From contig NZ_CP163520.1 of the NCBI RefSeq assembly GCF_041080675.1, positions 6,725,501 to 6,789,500 on the forward strand: DNA of 64,000 nucleotides, in the 5' to 3' direction. Each line of letters begins with the position of its first letter. Positions within the stretch are counted from its first letter, which is position 1. A program made the position numbers and the translations under genes. The notes beneath the pieces are model-generated. The model made no database searches. It was given only the letters and a program-made list of their open reading frames with translations, and was not told where the DNA came from. This DNA is from Streptomyces sp. cg36 (GTDB lineage: Bacteria > Actinomycetota > Actinomycetes > Streptomycetales > Streptomycetaceae). Shown piece after piece: positions 51,101 through 57,759 of the stretch.

Positions 51101-52073
51101 GCGCCGGCTCTTCGGCGACAACCACCGGCGCACCCTGATCGCCGCGCACAACCTGGCCATCGACTACCGGCTGACCGGCGACAGCGAGGCCGCCCGCCGC
51201 CTGGACGAGGGGACCGTGGACCGGCGCTCGGTGCTGCTCGGCTCCGAGCACCCCTTCACCCTGGTCACCAAGGCCCAACTGGCGGGCGATCTGCGCGAGA
51301 TCGGCGAGTACGGGACGTCCGTGCAGGTCCTGCGCGAGGTCGTGGACGAACTGCGGCGGGTCCTGGACCCGCACTCGCCCGAGGTGCTGCGGAGCGCCAA
51401 GAGCCTGGCGGTCTCGCTGCGCAAGGCCGGACACCCGCACGAGGCGATGCGGCTGAGCACCGAGACCTTCGAGCGCATCCGGGACCGCTACGGGGCGAAG
51501 TCGCCCGACACCCTGGCCTGCGGCCTCAATCTGGCCGCCGACTTCGCGGCGGTGGACGACCCGGCCCGCGCCCTGGAGCTGGCCACCGAGATACTGCGGG
51601 GCTACCGCGCCAACCTCGGCGACCGCCACCCCTACACCTTGGCCTGCCGCGCCAATGTGGTCGTCTACCGGCGGGCCACCGGGGCGGCCCGGGACGCGGT
51701 GGCCGACGCCGAGGAGGTCCGCGCCCAGCTCCAGGACGTCCTCGGTCCGCAGCACCCCTTCACGCTCTCGGCGGCGGTCAACCTGGCCAATGTGTACGGG
51801 GACCTGGGCCGGGCCGATCTGGCCGAGCGCTGGGAGCAGACCGCGCTGGAGGGCCTGCTCAACCGGCTCGGCGACTGGCACCCGGACGTGCTGGTGTGCC
51901 GGTCCAACCTGGCGATCACCCTGCGGGAGGCGGGCCGGGGCGAGGAGGCGGCCGGGATCCGCGCGGCGGTCCTGGAACCGGCGGCCGAACGGCTCGGCGT
52001 GGACCACCCCATCGCCGAGGCGGCCCGCTCCTGGCGGCGCACGGACCGGGACATCGAGATCCATCCGGTGTGA
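48108..52073 (+). CDS. FxSxx-COOH system ATPase/NB-ARC/TPR protein (FxsT-like)
   Basis: A 1321-residue multidomain protein. Residues 1-320 form a MinD/SIMIBI ATPase with deviant Walker A KGGTGRT at 16-22 and VDWDLEAPGLHR. Residues about 333-470 look TIR-like (ANIVLHHVSEDRMWVDWLSF). Residues about 490-800 are NB-ARC, with GLGGVGKT at 519-526 and Walker B WLLIFDNVED. From about 840 to the end are tetratricopeptide repeats. This matches the Fxs-associated tetratricopeptide protein. The layout parallels STAND/NLR signalling proteins: the TPRs would sense and the NTPase would oligomerise. It is co-translated with fxsC. Confidence 0.92.
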   Translation: MAEHRDGTVITFYSYKGGTGRTMALANCAWILAANGHRVLAVDWDLEAPGLHRFFHPFLDLRDMEATPGLINLITEYQVEAERTGEHTPDWHRDYARVRRHAVSLNWEFPAGGSLDFLSAGRRNRDYSSVVGRMDWDHFYEHSGGGQFFDAMKDDMRRHYDYTLIDSRTGLSDIADICTVQMPEVLVVCFTLSDQSIDGASAVVRDIDERYRHRGIRILPVATRIDLGEKGKADAGRALARECFEGFPTGLTGEDADAYWGSIEIPYQPFYAYEEVLATFGDPPGVSSSLLTAFERLTAVLTEGRVTVLPPIDEALRATHVAAFTRRRPKSPANIVLHHVSEDRMWVDWLSFVLGAAGFRTLPVDVRAPEPGALEREFGQDAAHRVLHVASPPYLKSRGGRGLWDTGPDRAGRRPPLPVRVADVRLTPPPGARRPVDLVRVDEAEATAALLAALDRAEAVAAPPVGADRPRFPGRVPRIWNVRPRNTWFTGRTPLLDRVRDQLRGDSRSGERAPQVLYGLGGVGKTQVALEYAHRFRADYDAVWWIEAERPDRVVASLAQLAVEMDLRAGDVVAEAAQAALAELFRGERYPRWLLIFDNVEDLDGALRRLPQQIGPLPPGVYGHLLATCRGKPATAELETTQVDVFTRSESVEHLTWRVAGLPPADAARVADAVGDLPLAVEVAAAWLAETATPVDAYLDQLREQSTQVLSLGTPEGYGQRVGATWNISISRLRQESRAAVRLLELCSFFSAEPVSMRLIGSDAMLEALLPYDAGLSERYMLGRVVQTLNRFALAKVDPADSSIQVHRLVQAAVRAGLTAEQQVEARHVVHRILAQARPAEGGDREDPVSDPRSWPAFELIWPHLAASGIADSGDEKARELMVDRIRYLHKRGDLENARALGAQLDHAWTKQLGEDASHTLNVRFELANTLRAQGKYQEALELDEDTLARQQRLLHADHAGDDHPSVLIVTGSLAADLRAVGRFTEALERDLWVYQGMRRLFGDNHRRTLIAAHNLAIDYRLTGDSEAARRLDEGTVDRRSVLLGSEHPFTLVTKAQLAGDLREIGEYGTSVQVLREVVDELRRVLDPHSPEVLRSAKSLAVSLRKAGHPHEAMRLSTETFERIRDRYGAKSPDTLACGLNLAADFAAVDDPARALELATEILRGYRANLGDRHPYTLACRANVVVYRRATGAARDAVADAEEVRAQLQDVLGPQHPFTLSAAVNLANVYGDLGRADLAERWEQTALEGLLNRLGDWHPDVLVCRSNLAITLREAGRGEEAAGIRAAVLEPAAERLGVDHPIAEAARSWRRTDRDIEIHPV

Positions 52074-52084
52074 CCACGGGCGCC

Positions 52085-52109
52085 GGGCGGCGGGCGGGCG
52101 CCGCCGCCC
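52085..52109 (+). terminator. Hairpin after the Fxs operon
   Basis: GGGCGGCG and CGCCGCCC pair around a 9-nt loop 12 nt past the stop. It sits between converging operons and may serve both. Confidence 0.5.
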
Positions 52110-52129
52110 CGCCCGGAGCGGCTGAGCGG

Positions 52130-52993
52130 CTACTGCGTCGCCCAGCTGAGCGCCCGGGTGAACACCTCCAGGGCTCCGAAATGCGCCGCGTCGGGGGGTA
52201 CTTCGAGGTGCGATCCCGGTATCCGCTCGGCCAGCCAGTGGGTGTGCTGGACGGGCGCGAAGACGTCCTGCGCGCCGTGCCACAGCAGCACCGGACGCCG
52301 GATGTCCGCCGGGCTGAACTCCCACGGCGAGCCCAGCGCCAGGATGTCGTCCACCCATCCGTCGGCCGAATCGCGCAGCCCGTCCGCGAAGTTGCGCACC
52401 AGCAGCGCCCGGATGGCCGCGTCGGTGAGCACCGAGCGGTCCGGGTCCGGCACCATGCCGTGCATCGCGGTGACGGTGGCCGTCGGATCGGCCCGGATCT
52501 CCCGCGCCCGCTCCTCGAACACCGCCGTCACGGCCCCCGGCCCGCCCGCCGCGATCGTGTACGCCCGCACATTGTCCTCGGTCATGCCCGCGAACCAGTC
52601 GAGCCCGGCCGCGTCGCGCGGCGCCAGCGGGACGAGCGCGACCGCCCGTGCCGTACGCTCCGGCAGCAGCGCGGCGCAGGACAGCGCGTGCGGAGCGCCG
52701 CCCGAGCGGCCCACCACGGCGAACGTGTCGATGCCCAGCGCGTCCGCGATCGCCGCCACGTCCTGCGCCGCGTGCGCCACCCGCCGCCCCGGACGCCGCT
52801 CCGAGTCGCCGTACCCCGGCCGGTCGAAGGTGATCAGCCGGATCCTCATCCGGTACAGCACGGTGCTGCGGGGCGCCGGGCCACGGCGGCTTCCGGGCGT
52901 ACCGTGCAGCAGGAACACGGGTCTGCCCAGCGGGTGCCCCCGGCTCTCCACGGCGAGCCGGCGGCCGTCCGGGGTGCGGATCACCTTGTGCAA
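52130..52993 (-). CDS. Alpha/beta hydrolase
   Basis: A 287-residue hydrolase. HGTPGSRRG is the oxyanion loop, GRSGGAPHAL the nucleophile elbow with Ser near residue 96, GAQDVFAPV the acid and PPDAAHFGAL the catalytic His. TTG at 52993 is the start, with GGGAGG 6 nt upstream. It ends 57 nt from the convergent Fxs operon. The CoA-binding gene lies 92 nt upstream. The substrate is unknown. Confidence 0.88.
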   Translation of the reverse strand: MHKVIRTPDGRRLAVESRGHPLGRPVFLLHGTPGSRRGPAPRSTVLYRMRIRLITFDRPGYGDSERRPGRRVAHAAQDVAAIADALGIDTFAVVGRSGGAPHALSCAALLPERTARAVALVPLAPRDAAGLDWFAGMTEDNVRAYTIAAGGPGAVTAVFEERAREIRADPTATVTAMHGMVPDPDRSVLTDAAIRALLVRNFADGLRDSADGWVDDILALGSPWEFSPADIRRPVLLWHGAQDVFAPVQHTHWLAERIPGSHLEVPPDAAHFGALEVFTRALSWATQ

Positions 52994-53085
52994 GAGGCGC
53001 CTCCCGTACGTCCGTCCGCGGCCGTGACGGGGTCAGTATGGGCGCGCGCCGGACATCCGGTACAGACCCGTGAACGGCCCGGGGG

Positions 53086-53493
53086 TCAGCCGAGCCGGGG
53101 GATCTCGATCGCCGGGCAGCGGTCCATCACCATGTCGAGCCCCGCCGCCCGCGTCCGCTCGAACGCCGCGTCGTCGATCACCCCGAGCTGGAACCAGACC
53201 GCCTTGGCGCCCGCCGCGACGGCCTGGTCGGCCACGTCCCCGGCCAGGTCGCTGTTGACGAACACATCGACCACGTCGACCTTGAACGGGATCGCGTCCA
53301 GCGACGCGTACCCCTGCTCCCCGTGGACCGTCTCCGCCTTGGGGTGCACGGGCACGATCCGCTTCCCGAACCGCTGGAGCACCCGTGCCACTCCGTACGC
53401 CGCGCGCCGCTCGTTGGACGACAGACCCACGACGGCCCAGGTGTCCCCGGTCTCCGTCAGGATCCTGCGGACCGTCTCCTGCTCGCTGTTCAC
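53086..53493 (-). CDS. CoA-binding protein (YccU type)
   Basis: A 135-residue Rossmann-fold CoA-binding protein: DTWAVVGLSSNERRAAYGVA, then RVLQRFGKRIVPVHPKAETV, and the end AGLDMVMDRCPAIEIPRL, which is the family signature. The function is not known beyond ligand binding. GGGAG lies 7 nt before the GTG at 53493. It begins 28 nt after the long operon upstream and may be its last co-transcribed member. Confidence 0.9.
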   Translation of the reverse strand: MNSEQETVRRILTETGDTWAVVGLSSNERRAAYGVARVLQRFGKRIVPVHPKAETVHGEQGYASLDAIPFKVDVVDVFVNSDLAGDVADQAVAAGAKAVWFQLGVIDDAAFERTRAAGLDMVMDRCPAIEIPRLG

Positions 53494-53521
53494 TCCGTGC
53501 CTCCCACGGACCACCGGTCCG

Positions 53522-55216
53522 TCAGTCGATCTCCTTTCCCTGCGAACGAGCGGGCCCCTGCGGGAATTCCCGTTCGTCGGGCACGGTGGCCACGGCCAGT
53601 ACGTTGCCCTCGCTGATGTATCCGTCGGGGCCGTCGAGCGGGTGGTCCGGCCCGTCCGGGTCCGCGTAGCGCCGCCACTCCTGGCTCAGGCCCAGCTCCA
53701 GGGCCTGGGCGGCGAGCTGGGCGCAGGTCGGCGCGTAGAACGACCGCGCCCGCTCGGACAGCGGCGCGAAGTGCTCGATGAGCACCGTGCGCTGACGCAC
53801 CTCGGTCAGCCCCGCCGCCTTGAGATGGCGGTACAGATCGCGGGTGCGCAGCAACTGCGCGGCATAGCCGGGCGTCCGCCCGGCCGCCCGGAAGAAGTCC
53901 GCGAACAGATACGGGTCGGTGGGGCGGGCCGTGATCAGATGCGCGTCCAGGTCCTTCACCGCGACCGTGCCGCCCGGCCTGACGACCCGCCGCAGCTCCC
54001 GCAGCGCGCGGGCCAACTCGTCGTCGTCGAGGTACTGGACGGTGTTGGCGCACCACACCGCGTCGAACGTGTCGTCCGGGTAGGGCAGTTCGAGCAGATC
54101 GGCCCGGCGCACCTCCACCGGGCAGCCGGGCGCCCAGCGGGCCAGCCGTCCGGTTGCCAGCGCCGCGTTCTCCTCGGCCAGGTCCACCGCTGTGACCCGC
54201 CCGCCCGGGCCGACCAGCTCGGCCAGCCACGGCAGGAAGTCCCCGCCGCCGCATCCGGCGTCCAGGACGTGCGCGCCCGGCCCGATGCCGGCCTGGCCCA
54301 GCAGTTCCAGATAGGCGTCCCGGCAGGCGTCGAAGTGGGCGTCGACGATGGTGTGGTGGGTGAAGCCGAGCCCGGTGGAGGTGGTGAAGCCCCAGGCCCG
54401 GTGGTCGTCGGTGAGCATCAGCGCGCCCCCCGTCCGCTCGGGTCCGGCCGCGAGCTCGGCCAGCAGGGCGTCCAGTTCGGCCTGGGTCGCCTTCGGTGTC
54501 TCCAGCGGCGGCAGATGTCCCGTGCGCGGCAGGACGGCCACCCGGCCCCGGGGCAGGGCCCCGGCCATGGTGCGGGCGTCGGCCACCGACACCAGCTCGT
54601 CCTCCTCGCCCACGACCACCACCGCCGGTATGTCGGCGTCCCGCAGCACGTCCAGGGCGTCCCCGCGCGCCCCGATCGCCCGCTGGGCCCATATCAGGGA
54701 GGCGGGCGCGGCCCCGGCGACGACGGCGCGCACCCCGGCCAGGACCTCCGGGCGCTCGGCCCGGGTGGTGGCGCCCACCAGCCGGGCCGCCGTCGCGTCG
54801 ATGACCGCCGGGCCCTTCACCGGGTCCGCCATGACGGCGACGAAACCCTCCCGGGCCGCCCGCGCGGCCTCGTCGTCGGCCTCCGCCCGGGTCGAGATCA
54901 GGGCCAGCGCCAGGGCGCGGCCCGGGTGGCGGCGCAGGAACTCCATCGCCACATAGCCGCCCATCGACACCCCGGCCAGCACCGCGCGCCCGATGCCGCG
55001 CCGGTCCAGCTCGCGTGCCACGTCGTCCGCCACGACGTCCAGCGACGGCGGTGCGTCGCCGAGCGGGGCGGCCCCGAAGCCCCGCTGGTCGGGGACGACG
55101 ACCTGGTGCCCGCGCCGCTCCAGCTCGGCCCGCTGCGCCCGCCACATCGAGGAGTCGAGGGAGAGGGCGTGCAGCAGGACCACGGGCGGCCGGTCGGCCG
55201 TGCCGGCTCCGGTCAT
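53522..55216 (-). CDS. Alpha/beta hydrolase - SAM methyltransferase fusion
   Basis: A 564-residue fusion. Residues 1-265 form an alpha/beta hydrolase with nucleophile Ser in GVSMGGY, acid in GEEDELV and His in RTGHLPP. Residues about 280-560 are a class I methyltransferase with motif I VLDAGCGGGDFLPWL, acidic VDLAEE and the later FDAVWCANTVQYL. The start overlaps the stop of the preceding gene by ATGA (55213-55216). It is the last of eight coupled genes in a likely biosynthetic operon, so a tailoring step (ester handling and methylation) is plausible. Confidence 0.85.
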   Translation of the reverse strand: MTGAGTADRPPVVLLHALSLDSSMWRAQRAELERRGHQVVVPDQRGFGAAPLGDAPPSLDVVADDVARELDRRGIGRAVLAGVSMGGYVAMEFLRRHPGRALALALISTRAEADDEAARAAREGFVAVMADPVKGPAVIDATAARLVGATTRAERPEVLAGVRAVVAGAAPASLIWAQRAIGARGDALDVLRDADIPAVVVVGEEDELVSVADARTMAGALPRGRVAVLPRTGHLPPLETPKATQAELDALLAELAAGPERTGGALMLTDDHRAWGFTTSTGLGFTHHTIVDAHFDACRDAYLELLGQAGIGPGAHVLDAGCGGGDFLPWLAELVGPGGRVTAVDLAEENAALATGRLARWAPGCPVEVRRADLLELPYPDDTFDAVWCANTVQYLDDDELARALRELRRVVRPGGTVAVKDLDAHLITARPTDPYLFADFFRAAGRTPGYAAQLLRTRDLYRHLKAAGLTEVRQRTVLIEHFAPLSERARSFYAPTCAQLAAQALELGLSQEWRRYADPDGPDHPLDGPDGYISEGNVLAVATVPDEREFPQGPARSQGKEID

Positions 55217-55848
55217 CGCGCACCGCTCCCGTTCTCGGCGTCCGCCACGAACCGGGCTATGTGCGCGGCCGGTTCGGGCTCGCGCAGCCAGGCCAGCGCC
55301 ACCGGGGCGGGCGGCAGGTCGGAGATCGGGATCACGCGGATGTTCGGCGGCGTGATCGTCTCCAGGGACTGGAACGAGAGATGGACCGCGTCCGTGCCGG
55401 AGAGCGTGCCCATCAGCCCCTTCACCGTGCCCAGTTCGTAGGCCCGGCGGATGCGGCGGCCCCTGGGGGTGCGGGGCGGGACGACCTCGTCCCACACGGA
55501 CTCGGGGAACGCGCCGGGACGGCGGAAGCCCTCGTACGCGGCGAGCTCCTCCACCGAGACGGAGTCGTGCGTGGCGAGCGGGTGGTGGGCGCCGACGAGC
55601 GCCGCGCGCGGGTCGTACGCCACCGGGCGGCTCACGGCCAGATCCGGCTCCCGCACCTCGTACTTGACGATCACCAGGTCCAGCTCCTTGGCGCGCAGCC
55701 CCCGGAACGGATCGGCCACGTCGTAACCGATCATGGCGACGTCGGACTCCGCGCGGCCCGCCGAGCGCACCACGGCGGCGGCGAGGTCGGGCGAGCCGTG
55801 GATGCCCAGCCGCACGGCGGGCGCGGAGGCGGTGGACGGGTCACTCAT
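55213..55848 (-). CDS. LysR-type effector-binding domain without HTH
   Basis: A 211-residue protein covering only the periplasmic-binding-like effector domain of LysR regulators: VRLGIHGSPDLAAAVVRSAG, then LRAKELDLVIVKYEV, and HHPLATHDSVSVEELAAYEG. The N-terminal DNA-binding domain is absent, not cut by a frameshift, since the upstream gene overlaps its start by 8 bp. It may be a binding or enzymatic protein derived from LysR. Coupled on both sides inside the operon. Confidence 0.8.
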   Translation of the reverse strand: MSDPSTASAPAVRLGIHGSPDLAAAVVRSAGRAESDVAMIGYDVADPFRGLRAKELDLVIVKYEVREPDLAVSRPVAYDPRAALVGAHHPLATHDSVSVEELAAYEGFRRPGAFPESVWDEVVPPRTPRGRRIRRAYELGTVKGLMGTLSGTDAVHLSFQSLETITPPNIRVIPISDLPPAPVALAWLREPEPAAHIARFVADAENGSGAR

Positions 55849-56593
55849 GGGGTGTCTCCTCGGTCAGTGCGGCATAGGCGCGCAGTTGATGGGGGTGGGC
55901 CCGGTCGACGTCGACGCGGAGCGCCGCGAACGGGATGTCCGCCCCGGCCAGGCTGGGGACGGACCGCAGGGTCAGCCGGTCTCCGGGGGCGACGAGACCG
56001 TCCAGAACCGCCTCGACCACCAGGTGGTTGAGGTGGACGAGCCCCAGGGGCAGGGGCACGCCGGACACCGCCACGTACACGTCGCGGTGGACCGGGGCCC
56101 GGGTGGGCCCGTCGTGCCGCGCGGGAACGGACGGCACGGTGACCGTCCCCGGCGGGCGGACCGGGAACGGGGCCGTGGACGTGAACAGTTTGAGCAGCCG
56201 GCGCAGCCCCGCCGTGCTCCCGGCCGGTGCGGGGGCGCACCAGCCGACCGACCCGTCCTCGGCCAGGTGGTCGAATGAGTAACGGCCCAGCAGGTTCCGC
56301 GGGTTCCCGGCCAGGTACACCGTTCGGGTGAATGAGCGGCGCCAGGCCGCGGCGGTCCCGGGCGGCAGGCCGAGGGCGAGGACGGCCGCCTCCCGCACCC
56401 AGGCCACGGGGTCCAGGTGGTGCACGACCGCCACCGCCTGCGCCGCGTCGGCGCCCGGCTCCGCGGCGACCGCCTCGCGCACCGCGAGCAGCGCGGCGAG
56501 GTCCGGTTCGCCCGCGGGGCGAACCAGTTCGGGCCGGGCCTCGCGCAGCCGGCGGACCGCCTCGGCGTGCAGCCGCCGCTGGGTCAGGGGCAC
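55841..56593 (-). CDS. Unknown protein, 250 aa (DUF6182-like)
   Basis: Starts VPLTQRRLHAEAVRRLREAR. Segments FTRTVYLAGNPRNLLGRYSF, DHLAEDGSVGWCAP and LRRLLKLFTSTAPF resemble, from memory, the DUF6182 family found in actinobacterial biosynthetic clusters, but I am not sure. GGAGG 7 nt before the GTG at 56593 sets the start, which overlaps the preceding gene by 10 bp. No motif gives a reaction. It is probably soluble alpha/beta and may have a carrier or partner role. Confidence 0.7.
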   Translation of the reverse strand: MPLTQRRLHAEAVRRLREARPELVRPAGEPDLAALLAVREAVAAEPGADAAQAVAVVHHLDPVAWVREAAVLALGLPPGTAAAWRRSFTRTVYLAGNPRNLLGRYSFDHLAEDGSVGWCAPAPAGSTAGLRRLLKLFTSTAPFPVRPPGTVTVPSVPARHDGPTRAPVHRDVYVAVSGVPLPLGLVHLNHLVVEAVLDGLVAPGDRLTLRSVPSLAGADIPFAALRVDVDRAHPHQLRAYAALTEETPHE

Positions 56594-57759
56594 AGGAACA
56601 CCTCCGCGAGCAGATCCCGCGCCGGCGCGGCGCGGTGCCGGGCGAGCAGACCCGTGGTGAGCCGGTAGGGGTCCACGTACACGTGGTCGCGCCGGTGGAC
56701 CGCGAGCCGCTCGGCGAGCGCCGGACCGGCCTCGGGCGGCGCCCCGGCCAGCAGGCGTTCGGCGCGCCGCAGACACTGGTGCAGCAGCTCGGGCCGGTGG
56801 GACTGCCCCTGCCCGGGACCGAGCGTGGCGATGAAGTAGAGCCGCATGCCGAGCCGTACCGCCGCCGGGTCGTGGTCGGCGTGGGCCGCGTCCAGCAGCG
56901 CGCCCGCGTCCAGGCCCCGCCACCCGCCCTCGCGCGCGGAGCGGATCTTGCCGTCGACGGGGACGCGCCCGACCGGGACCCGGTGCACCGAGGGGCCGAG
57001 CGGGGCGAGCACGCGGGCGAGGAGCTGGTAGTCGGGGTCGAGCTCGCGGTCGTAGAGGAAGACGACTTCGTCGAAGTCCGGTGCCAGGGGCAGGAGTTCG
57101 CGCAGGGCGCAGGCCAGGTAGTTGGGGCGGCCGTCGGCCGTGACGATCTGGCGCAGCGGCAGCCCGTGGCGGGTGAGGTCCAGGTAGACCGGTCCGCCGA
57201 GCTCGCGGTGGTCCAGACACAGCCCACGCGCGCGCAGCCGTTCCAGTGCCTCCTCCAGGCCGAGCCCCGGCGGCTGGTGGGCGAGCAGCCCGGGGTCGTG
57301 CAGCCCCAGCCGCCGGTAGTGCCCGCGCCACAGCCCGAGGACGCGGGTGGCCGCCGGATGCACCCAGCCGTGCCGCTCCACGGCTTCGGCGTACGGCCGC
57401 AGCGCCTCGGCCGGGGCCCGCTCGGGTGCCGCCCGGTGGCGTACGTACAGCGCCCCGATGTCGTCCTCGGACAGCTGCGAGTAGTCCGCGTCGCCGTGCG
57501 TGCGGTCCAGGAACTCCCAGAAGGCGAGGGTCTGTTCGGTGAGGTGGTACGTGGTGTGGCTGAAGCGGTAGTCGACGTCGGCGAGACAGCCGGTGGCCCG
57601 GTACATCACGTCCGTCCAGAACAGCCCCTTGAGGTGGCTCGGGGTGAGCGGTTTCGACGGGGTGATGGTGATCGGGGCCAGCAGCACCCGGCGGCGTGCT
57701 CCGGCGGCCGACGGGGCCGGTGCGGCGGCGGAGGCCGCCAGGGCGGGGTAGGTCGTCAC
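56584..57759 (-). CDS. Unknown protein, 391 aa, in GH3 operon
   Basis: After a short Ala/Pro-rich start comes RRVLLAPITITPSKPLTPSH and LKGLFWTDVMYRATGCLADV, then NYLACALRELLPLAPDFDEV and VFLYDRELDPDYQLLARVL, where the D-rich segment could be a metal or nucleotide site. I do not recognise the family. GTG at 57759 with GGGGAGC upstream overlaps the monooxygenase stop by 4 bp. The conserved-looking segments are spread over the whole length, so it is a full enzyme-sized protein rather than a fragment. Confidence 0.7.
   Translation of the reverse strand: MTTYPALAASAAAPAPSAAGARRRVLLAPITITPSKPLTPSHLKGLFWTDVMYRATGCLADVDYRFSHTTYHLTEQTLAFWEFLDRTHGDADYSQLSEDDIGALYVRHRAAPERAPAEALRPYAEAVERHGWVHPAATRVLGLWRGHYRRLGLHDPGLLAHQPPGLGLEEALERLRARGLCLDHRELGGPVYLDLTRHGLPLRQIVTADGRPNYLACALRELLPLAPDFDEVVFLYDRELDPDYQLLARVLAPLGPSVHRVPVGRVPVDGKIRSAREGGWRGLDAGALLDAAHADHDPAAVRLGMRLYFIATLGPGQGQSHRPELLHQCLRRAERLLAGAPPEAGPALAERLAVHRRDHVYVDPYRLTTGLLARHRAAPARDLLAEVFLCP

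Noticed and set aside
47895-52358. Open frame of 1487 codons on the minus strand, opposite the Fxs genes
   Set aside because: It is an antisense shadow of the fxsC and NB-ARC/TPR genes. Its translation is low-complexity Gly/Ala/Val/Arg text with no domains, as expected where third-position GC is very high.
49736-55441. Open frame of 1901 codons on the plus strand crossing several genes
   Set aside because: Its translation is Arg/Gly/Pro-rich nonsense crossing the end of the Fxs operon and the opposite-strand operon. The recognised genes explain the same DNA.
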